In this document: in pieces, positions 1 to 6,504 of the stretch | Layout of the letters: each line of letters begins with the position of its first letter | Position numbering within the stretch: the first letter of the stretch is position 1 | NCBI GenBank assembly: GCA_005805045.1 | Contig: SYNW01000031.1 | Span: 1 to 10,614 of the forward strand | DNA: 10,614 bases | Direction: 5' to 3' | Origin: Actinomycetota bacterium | GTDB taxonomy: Bacteria; Actinomycetota; Acidimicrobiia; Acidimicrobiales; Ilumatobacteraceae | Position numbers and translations under genes: made by a program | Notes under the pieces: generated by a model | What the model saw: only the letters and a program-made list of their open reading frames with translations | Told to the model about the DNA's origin: nothing | Databases searched by the model: none

Positions 1-633
1 ATCAAACATTTTTTCAGTGAGTTTGCCCGTGAAAGTATTTTGCTGGCTCGGATGATATGAGCAGACGATTTTAAACTTCTCGTGATTCACCACGACGCCA
101 TGACCGAACTTTGGTCGGGGTCGAATCTTTAGCTCGTCGCAAACCGCGGTGAGTGAAAAAGCACCCAGACAGACAATTACTTTTACTTGACTCAGCAACT
201 CAAGTTCGCGAGTCAAAAAATTCGAGCACTTCTTGCGCTCATTCGGTGTCGGTTTGTTGTCGGGTGGCGCACAGCGCACGGCAGTCGACACCCATGCGTT
301 GGATAGTTTCAGCCCGTCCTTGCGTGAAATTGATTCTGGTTGCGAGGCCAAACCTGCCTTGTGCATCGCCCGAAATAGCCAGTCGCCGCTTCGGTCGCCA
401 GTAAAAATGCGACCTGTTCGATTTGCCCCGTGTGCTCCGGGCGCAAGACCCAACACGAGAATTTTGGCGCGAGTGTCACCGAAACCGGCGATCGGCTTTC
501 CCCAATAAGTTTCACTCGCATACGAGGCTCGCTTTTCAATCGAAACTTTTTCGCGCCATTTGACGAGTCGTGTGCACTTGTGACATTCGGTTATCTCGTC
601 GGCAAGTTTGTTGAATTCGCTCTGAAGCGCCAC
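1..633 (-). CDS. udgB: Family 5 uracil-DNA glycosylase (UdgB), C-terminus cut off
   Basis: Removes uracil and other deaminated bases from DNA as the first step of base-excision repair. The frame is open from a GTG at 633 to the window edge, 211 residues, so only a short C-terminal tail is missing compared with family members of about 220 residues. Visible motifs: two cysteine pairs that would bind a 4Fe-4S cluster (C17/C20 in ECHKC and C121/C136), the active-site motif GLAPGAHGANRTGR at about 62-75 followed by FTGDRSGDWL, and the C-terminal catalytic motif SYHPS at 192-196. The GLAP(G/A)AHG form with no acidic residue marks family 5 rather than family 4. An in-frame stop lies 9 nt before the GTG, which fixes the start region. 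There is no clear Shine-Dalgarno, but CATAAT (647-642, minus) lies 8 nt before the GTG and would suit leaderless transcription (inference). It is divergent from the phosphatase gene at 676. Confidence 0.93.
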   Translation of the reverse strand, partial: MALQSEFNKLADEITECHKCTRLVKWREKVSIEKRASYASETYWGKPIAGFGDTRAKILVLGLAPGAHGANRTGRIFTGDRSGDWLFRAMHKAGLASQPESISRKDGLKLSNAWVSTAVRCAPPDNKPTPNERKKCSNFLTRELELLSQVKVIVCLGAFSLTAVCDELKIRPRPKFGHGVVVNHEKFKIVCSYHPSQQNTFTGKLTEKMFD

Positions 634-675
634 ACCACGAGATTATGCGCTGTGCCGATAGTTTGAAGATCTGAA

Positions 676-1326
676 ATGACGACCATGAAAACCAAGCCCC
701 AGGCATCGACCCTGATCATCATGGTGCGTCACGGTAAAACGCCGAGTACCGGCAAACTGCTGCCTGGTCGTGCTGCTGGCCTGCACCTGAGCGATGTCGG
801 CCAAAACGAAGCGAACGGGGTCGCCAAGCGACTCAGCAAACTGAACAAAGTCTCGGCAATTTATTCTTCGCCGCTCGAGCGTGCTCGCGAGACCGCTGCC
901 CCGATCGGCAAAGTTCTCAACAAGAAAATCATCATCAACAAAGGTTTGCTCGAGTGCGATTTCGGCAAATGGACGGGTAAAGAGCTCGGCAAGTTGATGA
1001 AACTGCCAGAGTGGTCAACTGTTCAGCGAGCACCCAGTACTTTTCGATTTCCGAATGGCGAAAGTTTCACCGAGATGCAGACTCGCATCGTCTCGACCCT
1101 CGATGACCTGCGCAAAGCGCACCCGGGTGGCATCGTGATTTGTGTTTCGCACGCCGACCCGATCAAAGCGGCTGTCGCCCACGCCATGGGCACGCACCTC
1201 GACTTGTTTCAGCGCATCGTCATCAGCACATGTTCGGTCAGCGCCGTTTCTTATTCGGCGCACGGCCCAGTTGTGTTGACCGTCAACTCGACTGGTGGCG
1301 ACCTCGCCGATCTGCAGATCTCATGA
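676..1326 (+). CDS. MSMEG_4193-family histidine phosphatase / phosphoglycerate-mutase-like protein
   Basis: A cytoplasmic histidine-phosphatase-superfamily enzyme whose physiological substrate is unknown to me. The 216-residue product has the phosphohistidine motif VRHGKT (H19), the arginine motif SSPLERARETA (R69), the acid-base region LLECDFGKWTG (E93) and the second catalytic histidine VSHADPIK (H159), so the active site looks complete. The family (TIGR03848) is typical of Actinobacteria, and the mycobacterial relative is, to my recollection, Rv2135c. The first ATG is at 676 and a second at 685; neither has a strong ribosome binding site. The stop overlaps the next ATG by 4 nt (ATGA, 1323-1326), which implies translational coupling to the DUF3090 gene. 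The start codon choice is the weakest part of the call. Confidence 0.92.
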   Translation: MTTMKTKPQASTLIIMVRHGKTPSTGKLLPGRAAGLHLSDVGQNEANGVAKRLSKLNKVSAIYSSPLERARETAAPIGKVLNKKIIINKGLLECDFGKWTGKELGKLMKLPEWSTVQRAPSTFRFPNGESFTEMQTRIVSTLDDLRKAHPGGIVICVSHADPIKAAVAHAMGTHLDLFQRIVISTCSVSAVSYSAHGPVVLTVNSTGGDLADLQIS

Positions 1327-1829
1327 GCGTATATTTCGAGTTCGATTCAACCGATGCGTTCACCGCGGGGGCCCTCGGCGAACCAGGCAAACGCACTTTT
1401 GTGTTGCAAGTTCGCGCCGAAGGTCAGCGCATCACAATCAAATGCGAAAAAGAGCAAGTTGCAGCGATGTCAGAATATTTGCGCAAACTCTTGGCTGATG
1501 CCCCAGATGTTTCGCACGGGCCAATCAGCGACGCAATGCAGTTGTCTCAGCCGATCGAGCCCGAGTTCGTACTCGGCACCGTCGGTCTCGCATACGACAC
1601 GCTCAGTGATCGCCTCGTGATTCAACTCGACGAAATTGAAATCTCATCCGAAGATGAAACCGAGATCTCCGAGCAAGATATCTCGCACATTCGGGCCCAC
1701 ATCACCCGTGGTCAGGCTGCCGCATTTTGCAAACACGCCGACGAAGTTGTTTCGTCGGGTCGGCCATCGTGTGTTTTTTGTGGCCGGCCAATTAACAAAG
1801 ATGGCCACTTGTGTCCACGCATGAACTAG
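1323..1829 (+). CDS. DUF3090 family protein with C-terminal Cys/His knuckle
   Basis: A 168-residue cytoplasmic protein of the DUF3090 family (TIGR03847), almost confined to Actinobacteria and of unknown biochemical role. It begins MSVYFEFDST, has an acidic central stretch (about 104-120, rich in Glu and Asp) and ends with a compact metal-site candidate: C150, C153 (CVFCG), H162 and C164 (GHLCP), with C136 just upstream. This arrangement resembles a zinc knuckle; metal binding is inferred. The ATG at 1323 is chosen because it overlaps the upstream stop as ATGA and gives the usual family N-terminus. A longer upstream reading in the same frame would run inside the phosphatase gene and is not credible. 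The gene overlaps the following GTG start by 19 nt, so the three genes probably form one translation-coupled unit. Confidence 0.9.
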   Translation: MSVYFEFDSTDAFTAGALGEPGKRTFVLQVRAEGQRITIKCEKEQVAAMSEYLRKLLADAPDVSHGPISDAMQLSQPIEPEFVLGTVGLAYDTLSDRLVIQLDEIEISSEDETEISEQDISHIRAHITRGQAAAFCKHADEVVSSGRPSCVFCGRPINKDGHLCPRMN

Positions 1830-2527
1830 ATAGCGCCGAACAACTTGATGTTTTGTTGCACGGCGAAATGTCGGTCGTGATGCGTATGCCCTACAGCAGC
1901 AACGCCACATATTTGGTGTCGCTTGCTCTCGATGACAAGTCAATCCAAGCAATTTACAAACCAATGCGCGGTGAACGGCCGCTATGGGACTTCGAACCCG
2001 GTCTTCACCGCCGTGAAGTCGCCGCCTATCGACTTTCTGAGACGATGGGTTTGGGCTTCGTGCCACCAACCGTGTTGCGCGACGGCCCAAGTGGCGAGGG
2101 TTCAGTGCAGTTGTTGATTGATGCCGACCCCGACGAGCACTACTTTACGATTTTTGAACAGCGCCAAGATTTACACGATCAGTTTCGCGCGATGTGCGCA
2201 TTCGATATTTTGGCCAACAACACCGACCGCAAGTCGGGCCATATTCTGGTAGACAAAAACTCGCGCGTTTGGGGCATCGACCATGGTGTCTGTTTTGCCG
2301 CCGATTTCAAGTTGCGCACCGTCATCTGGGAGTTCGGCGGCGAAGAAATCTCCCAACCACTGCTGGATCAAATCAAACCAATAACGCAGACGGTGCCACT
2401 CGAAGTTGCAACTCTGCTCAGCGAACAAGAGGTTGTCGCCATCACTGAACGCGCAAAATGGCTGCTTGATGGGGCGCTATTTCCAGTCGATCCCTCGGGC
2501 CGCCATTATCCCTGGCCCCTCGTCTAA
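1811..2527 (+). CDS. SCO1664 family protein, PI3/4-kinase-like fold
   Basis: A 238-residue member of the SCO1664 family (TIGR03843), which has distant similarity to phosphatidylinositol 3-/4-kinases; no substrate is established. Kinase-like landmarks can be aligned: SSNATYLV (29-36) in the position of a glycine-rich loop, a candidate ATP-binding lysine in AIYKPMRGERPLWDF (K50), a catalytic-loop-like NNTDRKSGHILVD (136-148, D139-R140) comparable to the DRH..N loop, and a metal-binding-like GIDHG (D157) comparable to the HIDFG motif. The usual loop asparagine is a histidine here (H144). The start is GTG at 1811, inside the end of the DUF3090 gene, and gives the expected N-terminus. It is the last gene of the plus-strand cassette and converges on etfA, 47 nt away. 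Kinase activity is inference. Confidence 0.9.
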   Translation: MSTHELDSAEQLDVLLHGEMSVVMRMPYSSNATYLVSLALDDKSIQAIYKPMRGERPLWDFEPGLHRREVAAYRLSETMGLGFVPPTVLRDGPSGEGSVQLLIDADPDEHYFTIFEQRQDLHDQFRAMCAFDILANNTDRKSGHILVDKNSRVWGIDHGVCFAADFKLRTVIWEFGGEEISQPLLDQIKPITQTVPLEVATLLSEQEVVAITERAKWLLDGALFPVDPSGRHYPWPLV

Positions 2528-2540
2528 ACAGCCTTCGCCA

Positions 2541-2567
2541 ACGATTTGAATCGCGCAAACTCTGCGC
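2541..2567. other. Convergent junction with two weak dyads
   Basis: The 47-nt gap between the ends of the SCO1664-family gene and etfA holds two small inverted repeats: CGATT-TG-AATCG (2542-2553) and GCGCA-aactc-TGCGC (2553-2567). Neither is followed by a T-tract on either strand. They may help end transcription from both sides, but the stems are only 4-5 bp and could be chance. Confidence 0.2.
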
Positions 2568-2574
2568 AACGAAA

Positions 2575-3543
2575 CTACGAGCGGGACTTGAGCGCTTCGA
2601 TCAGTTTTGGCAGAACTTTGTGCACGTCACCGACGATACCGAGATCTGCGATGCCGAAGATCGGCGCTTCTTTGTCTTTGTTGATCGCAATGATGTTCTT
2701 TGAACCCTTCATGCCGACCATGTGCTGGGTTGCGCCGGAAATGCCAGCCGCGATATAAACGCTTGGTTTCACGACTTTGCCGGTCTGACCAACCTGATAT
2801 GAGTAAGGCACCCATCCAGCGTCAACGATCGCACGCGACGCACCAGGAGCACCCTTAAGAAGTTTTGCAAGGTCTTCGATCAACGAATAGTTACCGGCTT
2901 CGCCGAGACCGCGACCACCAGAAACAACAACTGCTGCTTCATCAAGTTTTGGTCCGGACGATTGCTCGGTGTGAACTGCGACAACCTTTGCGCCACCCTG
3001 CTTGCCAAGGTCAGGCACCGTGACTGCAACAACCTCGGGCGAACTCGCGCCTGCAGGCTCGGCGGCGAAACTTTTTGGGCGGAATGAAACCAAGTATGGG
3101 CCCTGTCCGCTGAAGGCGGTAGCAACCAAAATGTTGCCACCGAAAATCGGTGTCGTCGCAACAACGCCATCGGCAGAGTCAGCGATGTCAATGTTGTTAG
3201 TCAACACCGTGCGATCGAGTTTCACCGACAACCGCGCCATTGTGTCGCGGCCTTCGTAGTTTTGCGGGAACATGATCACGTCTGGTGCGTCACCCGAATC
3301 AATGATCGACTTCATCGCCGCTGAAATTGCAACGCCAGGCAATTTGCCGTTCAAGTCACCAGTTGCATAAACCTTTGTCGCACCATATTCGCCAAGCGAA
3401 GCAGCGATTGCGCTCGCATCGCCACCAACAAATGCAGTGACTTTGCTGGACAGCGATCGCGCCTTTGTAAGCAATTCGAGAGTGCCAGTTGTTGCGACGC
3501 CACCAGAAGCTTGTGCGAAAACCCAAACATTATTGATTGTCAT
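2575..3543 (-). CDS. etfA: Electron transfer flavoprotein alpha subunit
   Basis: The FAD-carrying subunit of the ETF heterodimer, which accepts electrons from acyl-CoA and related dehydrogenases and passes them to the quinone pool through ETF-quinone oxidoreductase. The product has 322 residues. The N-terminal half (about 1-190) is the ETF alpha/beta fold. The C-terminal FAD domain has SGGRGLG (208-214), DAGWVPYSYQVGQTGKVV (241-258), GISGATQHMVGMKGS (267-281) and AINKDKEAPIFGIADLGIVGD (286-306), the hallmark FAD signature. All canonical FAD contacts appear present. ATG 3543 is preceded by AAAAGG at a 9-nt spacing, supporting the start. It lies 19 nt behind etfB and is surely co-transcribed with it. 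No acyl-CoA dehydrogenase or ETF-QO gene is in the window. Confidence 0.97.
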   Translation of the reverse strand: MTINNVWVFAQASGGVATTGTLELLTKARSLSSKVTAFVGGDASAIAASLGEYGATKVYATGDLNGKLPGVAISAAMKSIIDSGDAPDVIMFPQNYEGRDTMARLSVKLDRTVLTNNIDIADSADGVVATTPIFGGNILVATAFSGQGPYLVSFRPKSFAAEPAGASSPEVVAVTVPDLGKQGGAKVVAVHTEQSSGPKLDEAAVVVSGGRGLGEAGNYSLIEDLAKLLKGAPGASRAIVDAGWVPYSYQVGQTGKVVKPSVYIAAGISGATQHMVGMKGSKNIIAINKDKEAPIFGIADLGIVGDVHKVLPKLIEALKSRS

Positions 3544-3552
3544 GTGTGTTTA

Positions 3553-3558
3553 CCTTTT
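3553..3558 (-). promoter_or_regulatory. Ribosome binding site of etfA
   Basis: AAAAGG on the minus strand, 9 nt before the etfA ATG, in the short etfB-etfA spacer. It is one of the few clear Shine-Dalgarno-like sites in the window and supports ATG 3543 as the start. Confidence 0.6.
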
Positions 3559-3562
3559 GCTC

Positions 3563-4339
3563 TCAGATCAACTTTAGATTTTCAAGGAATGCAACAATTT
3601 TGCCGAACGCTTCACCGTCATCTTCAATGACTTGTCCGGCTTTGCGGGCCTCAGCTTGCGTTACATTGACGATTTTTTGTCCGGCGCCAGCCCAACCAGT
3701 TGGCGTCACGGCAAGGTCACCTGCGGTCACAACATCAAGCGGCTTCTTTTTTGCGTCCATGATGCCTTTGAAACTTGGATAGCGCGGCTCGACGACACCA
3801 GCAGTCACGCTGATCACGGCCGGCAATGTGCACTCAACTTCGTCGTAACCAGATTCGCTTTGACGATCGACTTTCAAAACTGATCCTTCGATTTTTACTT
3901 TCTTGGCGAAAGTTACCGATGGCAAACCGAGGCACTCTGCAATTTGCTCCGGCACCGTGCCGGTGTAACCGTCCGAAGATTCGGTGCCCGTAATCACAAG
4001 ATCTGCACCACCAAGTTTGTTGACCGCCGCAGCCAATACTTTTGCAGTGGTCAACGCATCTGAACCGGCGAGCGCGGGATCACTGACCAATAATCCTTTA
4101 ACGGCACCCATCGCCAACGCGGTGCGCATGCCGGATGTTTCGCCGTTCGGCGCCATCGACACAACATAAACTTCGCCCGAGCCGGCTGTGGCAACAAGTT
4201 GCAACGCCATCTCAACGCCGTAAGCATCGGACTCATCGAGAATTAATTTTCCGTCACGCTTCAGCGCGTGAGTTGTGGCGTCAAGCGCCCCGGGACTGGC
4301 TGGATCTGGAATTTGCTTGACACATACGACGATATTCAT
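3563..4339 (-). CDS. etfB: Electron transfer flavoprotein beta subunit
   Basis: The AMP-binding partner of EtfA, which docks dehydrogenases through its recognition loop. The 258-residue product opens with MNIVVCVKQIPDP, the standard ETF-beta N-terminus, and has DESDAYGVEMALQL (35-48), the AMP-site stretch ITGTESSDGYTGTVPEQIAE (116-135), LPAVISVTAGVVEPRYPSFKG (172-192) and the lysine-rich recognition-loop segment MDAKKKPLDV (194-203). Length and motifs are normal for the housekeeping beta-oxidation-type ETF; I see nothing pointing to a bifurcating or nitrogen-fixation type. It is the first gene of the etfB-etfA pair and is divergent from the lipid kinase gene across about 70 bp. Confidence 0.97.
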   Translation of the reverse strand: MNIVVCVKQIPDPASPGALDATTHALKRDGKLILDESDAYGVEMALQLVATAGSGEVYVVSMAPNGETSGMRTALAMGAVKGLLVSDPALAGSDALTTAKVLAAAVNKLGGADLVITGTESSDGYTGTVPEQIAECLGLPSVTFAKKVKIEGSVLKVDRQSESGYDEVECTLPAVISVTAGVVEPRYPSFKGIMDAKKKPLDVVTAGDLAVTPTGWAGAGQKIVNVTQAEARKAGQVIEDDGEAFGKIVAFLENLKLI

Positions 4340-4358
4340 GGCTTCTATTCTTACCGTT

Positions 4359-4364
4359 ATTATC
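4359..4364 (-). promoter_or_regulatory. Candidate -10 box for etfBA
   Basis: Minus-strand GATAAT lies 19 nt before the etfB start codon, giving a predicted transcript start near 4352 and a leader of about a dozen bases. No good -35 hexamer is seen at 16-18 nt, so this is a weak call based on the -10 match and position in a divergent promoter region. Confidence 0.3.
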
Positions 4365-4410
4365 GCCTACAACCACGCAAAAATCTGATCTCAAAACACT
4401 GATACCGTTG

Positions 4411-5334
4411 ATGATCTTGCAGATCTTGCTCATTGTGAACTCGTTCGCATCCTCGGTTAATCCGCGAAACACCGTCGCGGTGCACCAATACCTTGCCCGC
4501 CACCACAGCGTGCAGGTCGTGGAGACCAACGAACGTGGTCATGCCACGCGATTTGCCAAAGACGCGGCCGATCGCGGGGTCGATGCCGTCGTGGCTTTTG
4601 GTGGTGACGGAACTCTCAATGAAGTTGCGACGGGTCTGGCAGGCAGCCAAACCGCGTTAATGATGTTGCCTGGCGGTTCGACAAACGTGTTCGTGCGCAA
4701 CCTCGGCGCATCCAATGACCCGATCACTGCGTTGCAGCAATTCAGTTCCGGTCTCGATCACGACAACATTCACCCCATTAGTTTGGGACGCGCCAATGGG
4801 CGATACTTCTGCTTTCATGCCGGCATTGGTTTTGACGCTGCAGTTGTTGAGCTCGTCGAACGACGAGCCTCGCTCAAGCGGATAATTGGTCAACCGCTAT
4901 TTGCACTATCGACGTTGCAAGCCTGGTTTCGCAACTACGACAGAAAGTATCCGCACTTCAGCGTTGAAATTGACGGCAAAAAAATACCGAACGGCTACTT
5001 CACGGTCGTGCTCAATTCGAACCCGTACACCTACGTCGGCAAGATGGCGGTCAATCTTTCAACCGCAGCCTCGCTGGACAAAAAATTAGTTGCGGTGACT
5101 TTCAGGAAACTGACTACTCCATTGATGGTCCGCACGATCATCCAGTCGGTTCGTCAAGATCAAATCAACGCATCACCTGGCATCGATATTCGCACAGATG
5201 TAGAAGATGTGAAAATAGATTTTTCGGCACCGTTTCCATATCAACTTGATGGCGACTACCTCGGCGAACAAACTTCACTGCACATCGAACACTGCCCCGA
5301 CGCCCTTCGCCTCATAAAACCAATAACCATCTAG
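4411..5334 (+). CDS. Diacylglycerol kinase family lipid kinase (DgkB/LCB5 type)
   Basis: Predicted to phosphorylate diacylglycerol or a related lipid with ATP at the inner membrane face, recycling it into phospholipid synthesis; the substrate is inferred from family. Numbering from ATG 4411 (307 residues): ILLIVNS (5-11) is the usual N-terminal strand, FGGDGTLNEVATGL (63-76) is the nucleotide-binding hallmark, PGGSTNVFVRNLG (87-99) is the second loop in its actinobacterial GGS(T/A)N form, HAGIGFDAAVVE (136-147) is conserved, and QLDGDYLGE (278-286) is the C-terminal D/E motif. It closely resembles what I recall of mycobacterial Rv3218, whose gene sits beside whiB1. A TTG directly before the ATG could also serve as start, adding one residue. 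The stop falls 6 nt from the end of the convergent phosphodiesterase gene. Confidence 0.92.
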   Translation: MILQILLIVNSFASSVNPRNTVAVHQYLARHHSVQVVETNERGHATRFAKDAADRGVDAVVAFGGDGTLNEVATGLAGSQTALMMLPGGSTNVFVRNLGASNDPITALQQFSSGLDHDNIHPISLGRANGRYFCFHAGIGFDAAVVELVERRASLKRIIGQPLFALSTLQAWFRNYDRKYPHFSVEIDGKKIPNGYFTVVLNSNPYTYVGKMAVNLSTAASLDKKLVAVTFRKLTTPLMVRTIIQSVRQDQINASPGIDIRTDVEDVKIDFSAPFPYQLDGDYLGEQTSLHIEHCPDALRLIKPITI

Positions 5335-5340
5335 AACTTT

Positions 5341-6036
5341 TCAGTGACGCGAGTTAACAACTCGCAGGGCGACGTCGGGCACATTGGTGCAGATGCCGTC
5401 AACTTGCCAGTCAATTAGTTCTTGCATTCTCGCAGGGTCATCGCAAGTCCAGGTGTTGATCTGCAAACCATGTCGATGAAATACATCGACCATCGGCTGA
5501 CTCAGTTGCTTGACCCAAGGATGCAACGCCGTATGACCTTGGCCCGACATTTTTTTGGCGACCGACTCAAGTTCGGCGTTGTCAAGAGTCATCACCAACC
5601 ATGCTGTTTTTAGTTCTGGCATCAGACTGCGAATTAGGTCGACGGTTTCACGGCGAAACGACGAGATAAGCCAACGATCAAGCGAACCACGCTGACGAAG
5701 AAACTCAACGACTTTTCGCGTCGTAACCTCTTGTGGATCAAAGTCCGGCTCTTTGGGCTCATTTTTGATTTCAATGTTCACCCACATCGAGCCACACGCA
5801 TCTAGCGCTTCAGCCAAGGTTGGAATATGACTTGGCAAATCTTCTTTATCGACCAGAATAATTGCGCGACCGTCACTCAACTTTGGATCGTGATGCACGA
5901 CAAGTTCTCCCGAGCCACAACGGCGTACATCCAATTCGACCGCATCAGCACCCATTTCAAGGGCTCTTGTAAATGCCACGGTTGTATTTTCGACTTCGAC
6001 CTTTGAAGCACCGCGGTGTGCCATAACTTGGGTCAC
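5341..6036 (-). CDS. Glycerophosphodiester phosphodiesterase (GDPD family)
   Basis: Predicted to hydrolyse glycerophosphodiesters from deacylated phospholipids to glycerol-3-phosphate and an alcohol. The 231-residue product is a single GDPD TIM-barrel domain with MAHRGA (H7-R8-G9), VENTTVAF (15-22), the metal-binding VELDV (E34, D36), the catalytic VVHHDPKL (H49-D50), EIKNE (K91) and the late TWTCDD and GICTNVPD motifs. The active site looks intact. No signal peptide is visible, so it is probably cytoplasmic. The start is GTG 6036, or ATG 6024, which begins just before HRG; neither has a ribosome binding site. TAGCCT on the minus strand 6 nt before the GTG could drive a leaderless message. 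It is convergent with the lipid kinase, and both act on glycerolipid phosphate chemistry, though they are not co-transcribed. Confidence 0.93.
   Translation of the reverse strand: MTQVMAHRGASKVEVENTTVAFTRALEMGADAVELDVRRCGSGELVVHHDPKLSDGRAIILVDKEDLPSHIPTLAEALDACGSMWVNIEIKNEPKEPDFDPQEVTTRKVVEFLRQRGSLDRWLISSFRRETVDLIRSLMPELKTAWLVMTLDNAELESVAKKMSGQGHTALHPWVKQLSQPMVDVFHRHGLQINTWTCDDPARMQELIDWQVDGICTNVPDVALRVVNSRH
5349..5365. terminator. Perfect hairpin at the lipid kinase / GDPD convergent junction
   Basis: GCGAGTT-AAC-AACTCGC is a perfect 7-bp stem with a 3-nt loop, 14 nt after the lipid kinase stop and inside the last codons of the phosphodiesterase gene. It reads the same on both strands, so it could act as a bidirectional terminator or an RNA 3'-end stabiliser. 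No T-tract follows on either strand, so intrinsic termination is uncertain. Confidence 0.4.
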
Positions 6037-6066
6037 GCCCGCAGGCTACAAGAAATCACATCTCAG

Positions 6067-6111
6067 AACCTCAAACCTGTAAAAATAAAAAAGAAAAGAA
6101 AATGAGGTTTG
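6067..6111. repeat. Inverted repeat flanking an A-rich tract upstream of whiB
   Basis: CAAACCT (6072-6078) pairs with AGGTTTG (6105-6111), and the overlapping AACCTCA (6067-6073) pairs with TGAGGTT (6103-6109). The arms flank a nearly pure adenine tract (about 6081-6102). The block ends 4 nt before the proposed whiB -35 box. It could be an operator or UP-element-like curved DNA for the divergent GDPD/whiB promoters. Function is inferred; the repeat is directly seen. Confidence 0.45.
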
Positions 6112-6115
6112 CCCA

Positions 6116-6144
6116 TTGCTAACCGCACAATTGCTCTCTAGCGT
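6116..6144 (+). promoter_or_regulatory. Candidate SigA-type promoter of whiB
   Basis: TTGCTA (6116-6121), a 17-nt spacer and TAGCGT (6139-6144) form a good housekeeping-type promoter for an actinobacterium. The predicted start near 6151 leaves a leader of about 43 nt before the whiB ATG. An A-rich tract lies just upstream where an UP element would sit. This is the best-formed promoter I can see in the window. Confidence 0.5.
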
Positions 6145-6156
6145 GAGCCCAAGACA

Positions 6157-6172
6157 TCACAAGAATTCACAA
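6157..6172 (+). repeat. Two TCACAA direct repeats, 10-bp period, in the whiB leader
   Basis: TCACAA occurs at 6157-6162 and again at 6167-6172, one helical turn apart, between the proposed transcript start and the ribosome binding site of whiB. The position suits a repressor site on one face of the DNA. TCACA is also a CRP half-site, but the copies are direct rather than inverted, so a classical CRP dimer site is not supported. Confidence 0.3.
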
Positions 6173-6180
6173 ATTAAGTT

Positions 6181-6186
6181 AAGGGG
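6181..6186 (+). promoter_or_regulatory. Ribosome binding site of whiB
   Basis: AAGGGG ends 7 nt before the ATG at 6194. It is an unusually strong Shine-Dalgarno for this window, where most genes have weak or none. It fixes the whiB start and suggests efficient translation. Confidence 0.75.
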
Positions 6187-6193
6187 ATCATAA

Positions 6194-6496
6194 ATGTCTT
6201 TTCTCGCAACAAGCCTGGCCCTCGGTTCTGCAGATTATTCGTGGAGGCGAAACGCTTCTTGCAAAGACACAGACCCAGAACTTTTTTTCCCGATCGGTAC
6301 GACTGGCCAAGCATTAATTCAGATAACTGAGGCAAAAGTTGTTTGCGACGAATGTGCAGTACGCGGCAAGTGCCTTGACTTCGCTCTTGAAACAAATCAG
6401 GACTGGGGCATTTGGGGTGGCATGTCCGAAGACGAGCGTCGCGAAATCCGCCGTCGTCGCGCGGCCGAGCGCCGAAACTCTCGTTTAATGGCCTAG
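6194..6496 (+). CDS. whiB1: WhiB1-like iron-sulfur transcription regulator
   Basis: A small cytoplasmic regulator that binds a 4Fe-4S cluster and, in the characterised mycobacterial WhiB1, the principal sigma factor region 4; the cluster reacts with nitric oxide. The 100-residue product shows the four cluster cysteines: C23 (SCKDTDPELFFP), C51 and C54 (CDEC) and C60 (GKCLDFAL). The family turn GIWGGMSEDERR follows at 72-83, then a basic DNA-binding tail rich in Arg at 82-95. DTDPELFFP and the AL.QI..AK.VC spacing resemble WhiB1 more than other WhiB classes. An extra N-terminal segment of about 15 residues precedes the usual start region. The gene has its own promoter and strong ribosome binding site and converges on pdtaS, matching the mycobacterial neighbourhood. 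Confidence 0.95.
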   Translation: MSFLATSLALGSADYSWRRNASCKDTDPELFFPIGTTGQALIQITEAKVVCDECAVRGKCLDFALETNQDWGIWGGMSEDERREIRRRRAAERRNSRLMA

Positions 6497-6504
6497 AAAG
6501 TGCA

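Noticed and set aside
153..666. Plus-strand and other minus-frame open reading frames across the left edge
   Set aside because: They overlap the UdgB gene, whose frame carries all expected motifs; the alternatives give low-complexity Arg/Ser/Cys-rich products with no family resemblance.
4408..4410. TTG as start of the lipid kinase
   Set aside because: An ATG follows immediately; the difference is one residue and ATG is preferred. No ribosome binding site distinguishes them.
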